The notes under the pieces were generated by a model that was not told the DNA's origin, searched no databases, and saw nothing but the letters and a program-made list of their open reading frames with translations. The position numbers and the translations under genes are program-made. From an uncultured Bacilli bacterium (GTDB taxonomy: Bacteria > Bacillota_I > Bacilli_A > RF39 > UBA660): a DNA stretch of 64,000 bases. How positions within the stretch are numbered: position 1 is the stretch's first letter; every line of letters begins with the position of its first letter. This document shows positions 25,617-35,253 of this stretch, piece by piece. The stretch lies in the NCBI GenBank assembly GCA_934096985.1, contig CAKONC010000003.1, positions 86,629-150,628 on the forward strand, read 5' to 3'.

Positions 25617-28026
25617 TTAAATAATCATATAATTTCATAAACATTCGTATAAATCTTGATTCCAATCCTTTATTACGAAGCTTTTTAATAGCAATTCTTT
25701 TCTTCTTTATGTCCATATTACTAAATACTATTTTATATAGTTCTTCTTTTAACTTAGTTTTAATTTTCAAATCTGAAATAATAGAATTTATGTCTTCATT
25801 AATAATTCTTGCAGCATCTATTTCTATATCTTTTCCGCTACAGTTAATTGTTAATTGCTTAGTAGTATCAACTCCAATTACGCTAACAATAAAATCTTGA
25901 TCTTTTGCCTCTGTTTTAACACTATTTTCATCATATTTTTCACCATTAATAAATACTTCTACTTTAGAAGCCTCTTTAGTATTTCTGAAAATGATATTAT
26001 AATCTCTATTTGATGGTATAATTGCAGTTTTTCCCTCTAAAGGGCGGATTACTACAGAATAGTTATTTTGCATATAATTATAATCAATTGCAGTTATAAC
26101 ATAGTAGCCTTGTTCATAAAGTCTTGTTATACCATCATCTTCATACATATTATACGTATTACTTTGTCCAGGAAATATATGAATATCAAGTTTTTCTGGA
26201 TTACCCGTAAAATTATAATTTGTAGTTATATTTGAAAGTGGAATAATTGCTCCTGCTTTAACAAAAACTGGATAATCTTCATCTTTATGAAAAGTTATAT
26301 ACCTTTTATTACCAACAAATTTTTTACCAGATCTAAAATCATACCAAGTTCCTTTAGGTAAAAAGGTTCTTTGAATAGCCCTATTCATAACCAAATCCTT
26401 TGGTGAAGTTATTGGACAAACAAATAGTTCACTACCAAAATAATATTCATTTTTATATTCAGGTTCATCATAAAGCTCCGGATAATTGTAATAAAGTGGT
26501 TGAATAAGTGGCATTCCTTTATTTGCATAAAGATAATTTTCTGTATATAAATATGGAATTAATTTATGTCTTAATTGTGTGTAATATTTAACTATATTAT
26601 ATGTTTTAAAATCCCATAACCATGGTTCACGTTTATAATATATACCCCTTTTAGCACTAAATCTAAATATCGGACTAAATGTACCTAACTGAACATACCT
26701 CATGTAAAGTTCGGCATCCTCGACACCGTCTTTGAATCCACCAATATCATGACTCCACCAAGAAAGTCCAATATTACTTGAACTAGCATTAAAAAATGGC
26801 AAAAATTTAAGTGTCGTCCAGCTTACAATTGTTTGACCAGAATAAAGTACCCCATTTCTATGTGCTGCTACACCGGTATTTCTTGCAAGAAGCATTGGTC
26901 TTTTATATTCATTTTGTTTAAAATCACGTATATGATAATAAGTAAGTGCCCTTAATGCCTTTACATCTTTTTTATAATCAATCCAATAAAAATCAATATC
27001 TAGTTTTGTTAAAGGATTAATCAACTTTTCAAAATATAAAATAATAAACATTTTATCAAATGCAAGAAATGGAATTGTTTCTTTATTTTTATAATTAAGT
27101 TCATCTGCAAACTCATCGTATGCAGGTTCTACATTTTTTATACCTTCAATAGGATCAAGTTCTAATCCAAGTCTTACGCCTCTATCATGTAAATATGTTG
27201 TTAGTTTATTTGGAGTTGGAAAAAGTTCTTTATTAAATGTAAAACCAGTTTTATCAAGTAACATATTGTCTTTATTTTTTATATGCCAAAATTCATTTAA
27301 TAATAATACAGATAAAGGTATTTCATTATTTGCAAAAGATGATAATAATAGCTTAATATTATCCATCGAATAAATAATATCTCTATTCCACCATATACCT
27401 AAAGCATATCTTGGAAGTAAAGTTGGATAACCAGTTAACGTAAAGTAGTCTTTTAAACATAAACCAAAATCTCTTTTATACATAAATAAATATATATCTG
27501 TACTATTTTCTGTACTTTTACTAAGTATACCGAGTTCATTTGTAACAAGAGGAGTTGAATCATCCACCACTACAAACCCATCAGTAGAATAAAGACCTTT
27601 ATCTAATTTGAAGATTCCACCTTTATAATCATCTAAACTAAATGCTGACCCTAAAAAATTTCTTGCTTCTGGATGACCATAATACCATACTTTATCAGTA
27701 TTTAATAATTTAACTTTTAAATTTGTGTCAGGAGCAAATGAAGGACCTTTAAAAGGTTTTTCTTTCATATATTGTAAAGAAAAATATTTTGTAGTAATAA
27801 CCATATACTTCTCATCTTCTTCGAAAGTATAACTAGGCACACTAAAATTTCTATTCTGAACTAAATCAGTCAATTTATCATTAAAATTACCAGTTACGGA
27901 ATATTCTAGTCTTAAAAGTCTATCTGTAAGTACTGTTATACGATAAAAATCTCCTTTATGTACTGCTTGAGTTTGAGATAAACCCTCTTTTTCATTTACT
28001 TCAAAATGTTTTCCAAAACTTGCCAT
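25606..28026 (-). CDS. GH31-family glycoside hydrolase with altered acid/base residue
   Basis: This protein of about 806 residues has no signal peptide. It has an N-terminal beta domain, a GH31 barrel (about 200-520), GH31 C-terminal beta domains and an unusual basic helical tail of about 80 residues. The nucleophile Asp is kept in FYWIDYKKD (D350). The conserved SNIGLSWWSHDIGGF is present, but the usual SGD acid/base motif reads YSGQ (Q398). The start is ATG 28026, with AGGAAGGG upstream. The family cleaves alpha-glucosides or related sugars; the Asp-to-Gln change may reduce or alter activity. Confidence 0.85.
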   Translation of the reverse strand: MASFGKHFEVNEKEGLSQTQAVHKGDFYRITVLTDRLLRLEYSVTGNFNDKLTDLVQNRNFSVPSYTFEEDEKYMVITTKYFSLQYMKEKPFKGPSFAPDTNLKVKLLNTDKVWYYGHPEARNFLGSAFSLDDYKGGIFKLDKGLYSTDGFVVVDDSTPLVTNELGILSKSTENSTDIYLFMYKRDFGLCLKDYFTLTGYPTLLPRYALGIWWNRDIIYSMDNIKLLLSSFANNEIPLSVLLLNEFWHIKNKDNMLLDKTGFTFNKELFPTPNKLTTYLHDRGVRLGLELDPIEGIKNVEPAYDEFADELNYKNKETIPFLAFDKMFIILYFEKLINPLTKLDIDFYWIDYKKDVKALRALTYYHIRDFKQNEYKRPMLLARNTGVAAHRNGVLYSGQTIVSWTTLKFLPFFNASSSNIGLSWWSHDIGGFKDGVEDAELYMRYVQLGTFSPIFRFSAKRGIYYKREPWLWDFKTYNIVKYYTQLRHKLIPYLYTENYLYANKGMPLIQPLYYNYPELYDEPEYKNEYYFGSELFVCPITSPKDLVMNRAIQRTFLPKGTWYDFRSGKKFVGNKRYITFHKDEDYPVFVKAGAIIPLSNITTNYNFTGNPEKLDIHIFPGQSNTYNMYEDDGITRLYEQGYYVITAIDYNYMQNNYSVVIRPLEGKTAIIPSNRDYNIIFRNTKEASKVEVFINGEKYDENSVKTEAKDQDFIVSVIGVDTTKQLTINCSGKDIEIDAARIINEDINSIISDLKIKTKLKEELYKIVFSNMDIKKKRIAIKKLRNKGLESRFIRMFMKLYDYLIDI

Positions 28027-28070
28027 AGACAACCCTTCCTATCATATAAATGATACCATATCTTTTAATT

Positions 28071-28784
28071 TCATTCAATTATTAATTCTTCCATATCCTC
28101 TTTAATTATTAAATTTTTATTTGCAATCTTTTTGAGCTCGATTTTTGAATTTTTGCCCATATGTGACGGAATAATTTTAAGGTTAGGAAATTTATCTAAA
28201 AGCATTTTTATATTATCTACCCCCATATGAGAATCATTACCATTAGTATTTGTGCAATCACAAATTAAGTAGTTTGCATTTGCTATATTTTCAAATAAAC
28301 CTTCACATAAACTACTATCTCCAGAAAAAACAACTATGCTGTTTCCAGTTTGAATTTTATATCCATAACATGGATACATATGTCCATGACTTACCTTAAA
28401 TCTATTTATTAAAATATTATCAATTTTATAACTTTTTTTATTATTTAAAAAAGTAATTAATTTACTCATTCTAATTTTATATGACATACTAGGAAATGCA
28501 AGTTTCAAAAGCTTTAATATTTTTCTTTTATCTTTTAAATCCAAAACTACATTAAGTTTTTTTCTTCGTTGAAAGCAATCTAAAAATATAAATGGTAAAT
28601 CAAAGTAATGATCTCCATGAGTATGAGTTAAAAATATATACTCTAAACCTAAGTTTAAATCTTTCCTTTTTAAGACTTTTGTAGTTCCATTAGGAAAATC
28701 AATCATAATTTTATTATTAATTAAATAACTAGCACTATTATCATTTGATATCATTGAACCTGTACCAATAAATTTTACTATCAT
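28071..28784 (-). CDS. MBL-fold hydrolase, RNase Z-like
   Basis: This protein of about 237 residues starts MIVKFIGTGSM and has the metal motif THTHGDHYFDL. Later His/Asp ligands lie in VSHGHMYPCYG, FSGDSSLCEG and IPSHMG. These are the metallo-beta-lactamase fold motifs I-V as in RNase Z and related phosphodiesterases. It may process tRNA 3' ends or hydrolyse a small substrate; the RNase Z exosite arm is not evident. The start is set by AAAGTAGGT before 28784. Confidence 0.8.
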   Translation of the reverse strand: MIVKFIGTGSMISNDNSASYLINNKIMIDFPNGTTKVLKRKDLNLGLEYIFLTHTHGDHYFDLPFIFLDCFQRRKKLNVVLDLKDKRKILKLLKLAFPSMSYKIRMSKLITFLNNKKSYKIDNILINRFKVSHGHMYPCYGYKIQTGNSIVVFSGDSSLCEGLFENIANANYLICDCTNTNGNDSHMGVDNIKMLLDKFPNLKIIPSHMGKNSKIELKKIANKNLIIKEDMEELIIE

Positions 28785-28883
28785 AATACCTACTTTCAAA
28801 TTAATAGTATAATTTTTAAAAGAATAAGTCAACTTTATATATTAATATGTAAAAAATTTGGTATAATACTTATGAGGTTTGAT

Positions 28884-30119
28884 ATGAAAATAGTAGATAA
28901 TATTACAGAAAAAGAATATAAAAATTTTTTTAATAAATCAGAATATAACCACTTTTTACAAAGTTATGAATGGGGAGAATCATCAAAAGGTAAGGGTTTA
29001 AAACCAATTTATTTAGGTTTCAAAGATGATAATAATAAACTTTTAGCAGTATGCTTAGCATTTGAAAAGAATATGCCACTTAATTTAAAATACTACTATG
29101 CACCAAGAGGGCCAGTAATTGATTATGAAAATAAAAGTCTTTTAAAAGATTTTACAATTGCCTTAAAAAAGTATTTAAAGAAAAATAATGGTATTTACTT
29201 TAAAATTGATCCGGGAATTATTTTACATATACTTGATGAAAATGCAAATCCTATTGATGGGGAAATTAATAACGAAGATTTACATGATTATTTGATATCA
29301 CTTGGCTATAAGTTCAAAGGTTATACAAAACTTTACGAAGCTAATCAGCCAAGATTTACATTTAGAATTAATACTAAGCGCCCTTTAGAAGAAATAGAAA
29401 AATCAATGAATAAAACATATTTAAAAACTATAAAAAGAAGTTATAATTATGATTTAGAAATAACAAATTATTATGATGCAGATACTTTCTATAAACTAAT
29501 GAAAGATATTGCAAATAAAGATAATTTTAATGGATATCCAAAAAAGTTTTATGAAAATTTTGATAAAGAATTTTCTAAAGATAACAATGTAAGATACATT
29601 ACAATAAAAATTTATCCAGATAAACTTTTAGAAAAGGCACAAAAAGAATTAAAAGATATTGAAGAAAAATTTAATAGTGGTCAAATTCCTGATAAGAAAA
29701 AAGTTGATACTGAAAATATTATAAAAAGATTAAAAAAGGACATTGAAGTTTTCGAAGAATATAAAGGTCATAAAGATGGTATTATTTCTCTTATTCTTAT
29801 ATGCCCTATTATAAATAAAAAAATGTGGACTTTATATATTGGAAATAATAGTCTTGCAACTTATACTTTTGCAGTTAATAGATCATATTATGAAGCAATA
29901 AAAATTGCTCAAGAAGAAAATTGTGAATTTTTAGATTTATTTGGTACATGTGGAGATCCTAGTACAACAAAGAAAAATTACGCAGGGATCCATGAATATA
30001 AAAGAAAAATGGGTGGTACTTACACTGAATTTATCGGAGAATATGATTTAATTAATAAACCCTTAATTAACAAGATGCTTCCTCCACTTTTAAAAATATA
30101 TAGAAAGTTAAGAAAATAA
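28884..30119 (+). CDS. FemX/MurM-like aminoacyltransferase
   Basis: This protein of about 411 residues has FLQSYEWGESSKGKGLKP, then YYYAPRGPVIDY, a charged coiled-coil insertion (about 250-295: EKAQKELKDIEEKF... and VDTENIIKRLKK) and LDLFGTCGDPSTT near the end. This is the two-GNAT FemABX layout with the tRNA-synthetase-like helical arm. These enzymes add an amino acid from aminoacyl-tRNA to the peptidoglycan precursor stem peptide. GAGG precedes ATG 28884. It lies close to mraY, which agrees with a role in wall cross-bridges. Confidence 0.88.
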   Translation: MKIVDNITEKEYKNFFNKSEYNHFLQSYEWGESSKGKGLKPIYLGFKDDNNKLLAVCLAFEKNMPLNLKYYYAPRGPVIDYENKSLLKDFTIALKKYLKKNNGIYFKIDPGIILHILDENANPIDGEINNEDLHDYLISLGYKFKGYTKLYEANQPRFTFRINTKRPLEEIEKSMNKTYLKTIKRSYNYDLEITNYYDADTFYKLMKDIANKDNFNGYPKKFYENFDKEFSKDNNVRYITIKIYPDKLLEKAQKELKDIEEKFNSGQIPDKKKVDTENIIKRLKKDIEVFEEYKGHKDGIISLILICPIINKKMWTLYIGNNSLATYTFAVNRSYYEAIKIAQEENCEFLDLFGTCGDPSTTKKNYAGIHEYKRKMGGTYTEFIGEYDLINKPLINKMLPPLLKIYRKLRK

Positions 30120-30151
30120 AAATTTGTTAGCAAAATGTTAACAAATTTTTT
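30120..30151 (+). terminator. Terminator after the FemX-like gene
   Basis: The AAATTTGTTA/TAACAAATTT stem is followed by a run of seven T. Confidence 0.85.
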
Positions 30152-30208
30152 TATTAATTTTAAAGTATAATTTATTATGTTATAAAAAAAGATGTAATAA
30201 AATACACC

Positions 30209-31201
30209 TTATAACCATACTCCATATGTAATTGCAATCATAGCAAGGAATAATCCTGCTGTCCACAAAAGTTTAACTATATCAGTTTCTTCCCACTTAA
30301 GTTCTTCAAAGTGATGATGAAGTGGAGCTTTTAAAAATATTTTTTTACCAAACTTTCTTATAGCAACAATTTGAATTAATGATGAAGCTGCTTCAATAAT
30401 AAATACGCCACCAATTAAAAATAACGAAAGTTCATGTCTTGTAAGAATTGCTATAGTAGCAAGAGCACCACCCAAAGCAAGAGATCCTAAATCACCCATA
30501 AATACCTTAGCTGGATGAGAGTTAAACATTAAAAATCCTATTAAAGCGCCCACTAAGATGAATGAGAAAATTGCTATTTCTTGATATCCTTCGAGCCATC
30601 CACAATTCCAAGCAATAATACCATAAGCTAAAAATGCTATTGCAGAAAGACCACCAGCAAGTCCATCAAGACCATCAGTAATATTTACTGCATTTGTCAT
30701 ACCTACAAGTAATAAGAATATAAATAGTCCAAATGTCCAACCTAAAGGTATATTTAAATGAAATAAAGAAAATCTAAGTGTTGTAGATCCACCACTTCTC
30801 ATAAATAAATAAAAGAATATTAAAGCTATTAACATTTGACATAAAAATTTTGTTACTATAGAAAGTCCATCATTATTATGCATTTTGACTTTCAAATAGT
30901 CATCTATAAAGCCAAGTAATGCGTATGATAAAAATACAAATAATAATATTGTAAGATTATAACTTGATGAAATACTTTTTGTAATATACAAATATATAAG
31001 TCCTAAAATAACAGGAATTATAAAGATTATTCCTCCCATCGTAGGAGTTCCTTGTTTTAATAAATGTCTTTCTGAAATTTTATCACATACATTTTGCCCT
31101 ATATGTAATTTTCTTAAACATGGAATAATAATTAAACCACACACAATAGCACTAACAAAGCCAAGCATTAATGCCATTGCAGCTTTTGCAAGTATTAACA
31201 T
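30209..31201 (-). CDS. mraY: Phospho-N-acetylmuramoyl-pentapeptide transferase
   Basis: The 330-residue protein has about ten membrane segments and all MraY motifs: GTPTMGG near the N-terminus, FIDDYLK (catalytic Asp pair), NAVNITDGLDGLAGG, FMGDLGSLALGG and PLHHHFE. It transfers phospho-MurNAc-pentapeptide to undecaprenyl phosphate, making lipid I. It stands outside a dcw cluster and is divergent from a degenerate Mur-ligase gene. Confidence 0.97.
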   Translation of the reverse strand: MLILAKAAMALMLGFVSAIVCGLIIIPCLRKLHIGQNVCDKISERHLLKQGTPTMGGIIFIIPVILGLIYLYITKSISSSYNLTILLFVFLSYALLGFIDDYLKVKMHNNDGLSIVTKFLCQMLIALIFFYLFMRSGGSTTLRFSLFHLNIPLGWTFGLFIFLLLVGMTNAVNITDGLDGLAGGLSAIAFLAYGIIAWNCGWLEGYQEIAIFSFILVGALIGFLMFNSHPAKVFMGDLGSLALGGALATIAILTRHELSLFLIGGVFIIEAASSLIQIVAIRKFGKKIFLKAPLHHHFEELKWEETDIVKLLWTAGLFLAMIAITYGVWL

Positions 31202-31320
31202 ATACTCTTTGCACCTCTAATCATATTATACCCTACTTTTAAACTAAATAAAGAATTATTTTCTTTTATTTTACACATTGTTTTCACATTTTAAGAATAT
31301 TTTTTATTAAGGGTGATTTA

Positions 31321-32133
31321 ATGAGTTATGTAACAAATATAAATGAAGTTAAAAAAAATGATATTTACGTAATGATTAATAATGATTATGGAAATATAGA
31401 AAAGTTATTAAAAAAAGGTGTAAGTAAAATAATATGTGATAAGAAATATAAAGATAAAAGAATTAAAAATGTTAAAAATGTAAAAAAATATTTAGAGAAA
31501 GTTATTCAAAAAGAAAATAAAATCTTAAATAAGTATACTAATATTATTTTAATAATGGGTTATAAATATAAGTATGATGTAGTTTTTAACACATATAAAT
31601 ACTTTGTAAATCAAAAAGAAAGCGTTATTTTACTTAAAAATAACGGCTATTATATTAATAAAAAATATCATAAAATTAATTCTTCAATTAGTAAGCTAAC
31701 AATTAATAAACTTTTAAATATTGCCAAAGAAAAAAATATTAAACAATTTATTATTGCAATAAACAATGTGAGTTTAAAAAGTGATATATTAAAATCACTG
31801 GAAATTAGAAATACTACTGTAACATCATTTATTGGAAATGACTATAAATACTTAAGAAGGATTTTAAATAAAACAAATGATTCTATAATTATAAATAATG
31901 ATGAAAGTTTTAGTAAAATAATAAGAAAAAAATATAAAAATGTAATTACTGTAGGAAAAAAAGGCAATTATAAAATAGATTTTTTTTACAAACAATTCGA
32001 ATATGAATATAATTTATATAATATGACTGTAAATGATACCAATGGTATATATAGTTTAATTTTAACTTACGCAACGTTAAGTTCTCTTGGATATAATTTA
32101 AATAACATAAAAAAAGTGCTAACTATTTGTTAA
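31321..32133 (+). CDS. Degenerate MurE-like protein without ATP-binding motif or C-terminal domain
   Basis: The 270-residue protein reads like a worn Mur ligase. The N-terminal INEVKKNDIYVMIN is like the MurE uridine-binding domain. The P-loop position reads MGYKYKYD (about 79-86) instead of GTNGKT. SLKSDILKSLEI, GNDYKYLRRIL and IINNDESFSKIIRKKYKNVITVG correspond to the central-domain elements, and NGIYSLILTYATLSSLGYNLNNIKKVL to the end of the central domain. The ligase C-terminal domain is absent. AAGGGTG precedes the start and the frame is intact, so this is a maintained pseudoenzyme candidate rather than random decay. It is divergent from mraY. Confidence 0.6.
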   Translation: MSYVTNINEVKKNDIYVMINNDYGNIEKLLKKGVSKIICDKKYKDKRIKNVKNVKKYLEKVIQKENKILNKYTNIILIMGYKYKYDVVFNTYKYFVNQKESVILLKNNGYYINKKYHKINSSISKLTINKLLNIAKEKNIKQFIIAINNVSLKSDILKSLEIRNTTVTSFIGNDYKYLRRILNKTNDSIIINNDESFSKIIRKKYKNVITVGKKGNYKIDFFYKQFEYEYNLYNMTVNDTNGIYSLILTYATLSSLGYNLNNIKKVLTIC

Positions 32134-32956
32134 CACGATAAATTTCATCTTTTATTTCTTTTGCAAGAAGATTATTTTTTTCTGTTAAATCATCATTTAA
32201 TCCAACAGTAAATGGCTTTAAAAAAGTTATAGTTAATTTATTTTTTGAAAATAAATATTTACCTGTTATTGCATAAGGTACAACTGTTGCACCAGTTTTT
32301 TGTGCCATTGATACAACACCATATTTTAAGTTTAAAAGTAAACTATCATAATATTCTTTTTCAGTAATAACTTTATTTGTTACTAATGTTTTCAAATATC
32401 CATCAACATTATATATGTTATTCTTTATATCTTCGTTAGTAATTTTATTTTCTTTTACAAGGTTTAATAATAAATCAGTTTGAGTAAATCGGGTCATTTG
32501 TTTTTTCATTAATTTCTTAAACTTTTTATATGATACATTTGTATCCTTTACAATCTCATAAATTTCATCTAATTTTTCTTTTTTGCAAGCAAGTGAATTT
32601 CTTGTTCCTTCTGGATAAATTCCTAATCCGTATCCTTCATTTAACACTTCAAGTGCTGCACTTTTAGCATTATCATCGTGAATTTGTCTATTTACAGGAA
32701 TACATCCACTAGCTTTAAAGAAAAAAGCAAAAGGGCTATCAAAATATTCTTTTTTAGCCATATAATGAAGCATTCTTTGCGTAGATAAAATTGGTAAGCA
32801 TTGGTCAAATAAGTGAATATGATTACCGCATAATATTACAGGTCCCTCTTTAGGTATTAAATGTTTGTTTATAAATTTTGGCCTATAATATAGTAAAAAT
32901 ATACCCCCGAGTAAATACTTATTTACATTATACATTATTTTGTGTTTTTCTTTCAT
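32123..32956 (-). CDS. PlsC-like acyltransferase with large insertion
   Basis: The 277-residue protein has acyltransferase block I NHIHLFDQ (variant of NHxxxxD), block III PEGTRNS and block IV VVPYAI. Between blocks III and IV lies an insertion of about 80 charged residues (KKEKLDEIYEIVKDTN...TEKEYYDSLL). It likely acylates lysophosphatidate or a similar lysolipid. AGGAGGG precedes the ATG. It overlaps the previous PlsC gene by 29 bases and is the last of four coupled genes. Confidence 0.85.
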   Translation of the reverse strand: MKEKHKIMYNVNKYLLGGIFLLYYRPKFINKHLIPKEGPVILCGNHIHLFDQCLPILSTQRMLHYMAKKEYFDSPFAFFFKASGCIPVNRQIHDDNAKSAALEVLNEGYGLGIYPEGTRNSLACKKEKLDEIYEIVKDTNVSYKKFKKLMKKQMTRFTQTDLLLNLVKENKITNEDIKNNIYNVDGYLKTLVTNKVITEKEYYDSLLLNLKYGVVSMAQKTGATVVPYAITGKYLFSKNKLTITFLKPFTVGLNDDLTEKNNLLAKEIKDEIYRVNK

Positions 32957-33557
32957 AACTTTTTCCCTCCTTTATTAAATCTCTCACAATTATTTCGAGA
33001 TTTTCAGTTTCTTTTTTAAAATCATCACTTTCTACATAAAAAGGCTTTCCTATAACTATTTTTGTTTTATAGTTAAACGGTTTGGGCTTGTTAACAATTG
33101 CAAATGGTACAATAGGGACGCCAGCCTTATATGCTATCGAAGATGCACCATATTTAAATGACATAATATCTTCTTTAGTCTTATTAATTGTTCCTTCAGG
33201 GAAAATACAAACGATATTCCCTTTTTTTAAATTTTCTATAGCTTCATTTTTGGCTTCTGGATTTTTGTTTTTTCTATCAACAGGAATAACTCCACACATT
33301 CTGAAAAAAGCATTACCAATTTTATTTTTAAATAGTTCAATTTTTGCTAAATAATGTACACACCTAAAAGTTGTATAACCTACTTCAAAGCCATCAAAAT
33401 AACTAACATGAGTCCCTGCATATATAAATCCGCCCTTAGGAATTCTTTCTTTATGAATAACCCTTGGTTTCATTAATAAAAACATTAAAATTCTAAGTAT
33501 GGGACTTACTATATGATAACCAATGTTACTTACGTTTATCTTCCTCTTCTTTTTCAA
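32928..33557 (-). CDS. PlsC-like acyltransferase
   Basis: The 209-residue protein has GTHVSYFDG (block I with H and D), GVIPVDR, FPEGTINK (block III) and VPIVPFAI (block IV), i.e. 1-acylglycerol-3-phosphate acyltransferase motifs at normal length. The start is probably TTG 33557, inside the end of the acyl-CoA ligase gene; a better start codon with a site was not found. It is followed by a second PlsC paralogue with coupled translation, which suggests the two act in sequence or on different chains. Confidence 0.85.
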   Translation of the reverse strand: MKKKRKINVSNIGYHIVSPILRILMFLLMKPRVIHKERIPKGGFIYAGTHVSYFDGFEVGYTTFRCVHYLAKIELFKNKIGNAFFRMCGVIPVDRKNKNPEAKNEAIENLKKGNIVCIFPEGTINKTKEDIMSFKYGASSIAYKAGVPIVPFAIVNKPKPFNYKTKIVIGKPFYVESDDFKKETENLEIIVRDLIKEGKSYERKTQNNV

Positions 33558-35253
33558 GTTCTTTAAATGCTACCTTTCCTACTAAAGTTTTAGGTAATTT
33601 ATCCCTAAACTCATACTCATATGGTAAAGCATATTTTGCAACATTTTTTGCAAGTAATGCTTTTATTTCCTTCTCAATTTTTGATTTATTATCATAGCCA
33701 TCCTTTAACACTATAAATGCCTTTGCAACTTGACCTTTGTAAGGATGTGGAATTCCTATTACAGTAGATGTTAATACTGCATCATGAGAGTTTATTATAG
33801 ACTCTAAATATGTCGGATAAATGTTATAACCACTTGATACTATAATTCTTTTTATACGTTGAGAAAAATAAATAAGTCCATCTTTCCCTAAATATCCAAC
33901 ATCTCCAGTGTGAAGCCATAATCTTCCATCATCATGATAACGAAGAGTTTGCATTGTTTCAGCATCATCATTAATATATCCCATCATTACAAGTGGACCC
34001 GAAATACATATTTCACTATCCTCACCTACTGGAGCAGTTTCATGAGTACCAGGAATAATTATTTTAAAATACATATCTGGAAGCGGCATACCAATTATAC
34101 CATCATTAAATACATTTTCTGGAGATAAACAGCAAGCACCAGTTCCTTCAGTTAAACCATAGCCTACCCTAATTTTTGCTTTAGATCCATGTTCCTCTAA
34201 AAAAGTATTTACTTTATCTCTAAGTGTTGAATTTAATGCATCTCCACCACATATTACTGAAGTTATACACTTAAGTTCATTTGGACCAATGTTACTTTCT
34301 AAAAGTGCTTCATAAAGTGTTGGCACTCCAGCAATAAAGTTTGGTTGATTTTTACGAATTATATCTCCGAATTTTTTAAAATTAAATGATGGTATTAATA
34401 TTACTCCCATACCTTTAGAAAGCGGTGTATGAATACATACTCCTAAACCGAACCCATGAAATATTGGTAATATTGAAAGTACTGTTGCTCCTGGTACAGC
34501 TTGCTCAATTACAGCCGTGCAGTCAAGTGCTAATGCATTAAAATTTAAATTAGAAAGTAAAATACCTTTTGGACTACCTGTAGTTCCACCACTATAAAGT
34601 ATTACTGCGGGATCATAGGCTTTTCTATGCTCATGATATTCACCTTGATAATTACTAGAACCATTTATAAATTCTTCCCACATAACTATACTTGGATCAT
34701 CTTTTGGTATTTTTATTTTTCTTCCTGTCAAAAGCCAATATACACTAGCAAGAGGAAGACTCATATCTTCGGAAGCTTTAGCAATAATTATTTTCTTTAA
34801 GTTTGTTTTATCTTTTAACTTTAATATTTTTTCAAATACGGCATCAATTACTAAAATATACTTACTATCAACAGCATTTATATAAAACTCTAGTTCTTTT
34901 TCACTTGACAAAGGATGCACCATATTACAAATTGCACCAACCATATTAACCGCATATACCATTGTAATTCCCTCAGGAGTATTTGGCATACATATAGTTA
35001 CTTTATCCCCTTCTTTTACGCCATAATTTTTTAGTGCTTTAGCACATCTTTTAATTCTAATTACAAAATCTTTAAAACTTACTTTACTTCCATAATATGA
35101 ATACGCCATATTATTAGGGTACTTTTCAGCAGCATCTATAATTAAATCAACCATAGAATATTGAGGATATTCCATATTTGCAGGAACATCACCATAATAT
35201 TTTAACCATGGTCTTAACTGCTTATCTAATTTCAACATCTTCGATTTTCTCAT
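33526..35253 (-). CDS. AMP-forming acyl-CoA ligase (ANL superfamily)
   Basis: This protein of about 575 residues has LYSGGTTGSPKGILLS, YGLTEGTG, TGDVGYLGKDG, KRIIVSSGYNIYP and the catalytic Lys region KTLVGKVAFKEL. It is a paralogue of the plus-strand ligase at 8465. It activates fatty or other acids to the CoA thioester. GGAGG lies 9 bases before ATG 35253 (6 before an in-frame TTG). It overlaps both neighbours and sits between an E2-like acyltransferase and two PlsC genes, so it probably supplies acyl donors for a dedicated lipid. Confidence 0.88.
   Translation of the reverse strand: MRKSKMLKLDKQLRPWLKYYGDVPANMEYPQYSMVDLIIDAAEKYPNNMAYSYYGSKVSFKDFVIRIKRCAKALKNYGVKEGDKVTICMPNTPEGITMVYAVNMVGAICNMVHPLSSEKELEFYINAVDSKYILVIDAVFEKILKLKDKTNLKKIIIAKASEDMSLPLASVYWLLTGRKIKIPKDDPSIVMWEEFINGSSNYQGEYHEHRKAYDPAVILYSGGTTGSPKGILLSNLNFNALALDCTAVIEQAVPGATVLSILPIFHGFGLGVCIHTPLSKGMGVILIPSFNFKKFGDIIRKNQPNFIAGVPTLYEALLESNIGPNELKCITSVICGGDALNSTLRDKVNTFLEEHGSKAKIRVGYGLTEGTGACCLSPENVFNDGIIGMPLPDMYFKIIIPGTHETAPVGEDSEICISGPLVMMGYINDDAETMQTLRYHDDGRLWLHTGDVGYLGKDGLIYFSQRIKRIIVSSGYNIYPTYLESIINSHDAVLTSTVIGIPHPYKGQVAKAFIVLKDGYDNKSKIEKEIKALLAKNVAKYALPYEYEFRDKLPKTLVGKVAFKELEKEEEDKRK

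Noticed and set aside
31280..31320. TTTAAG before the MurE-like gene as a CiaR-type site
   Set aside because: The second half-site is missing at 5 bp.
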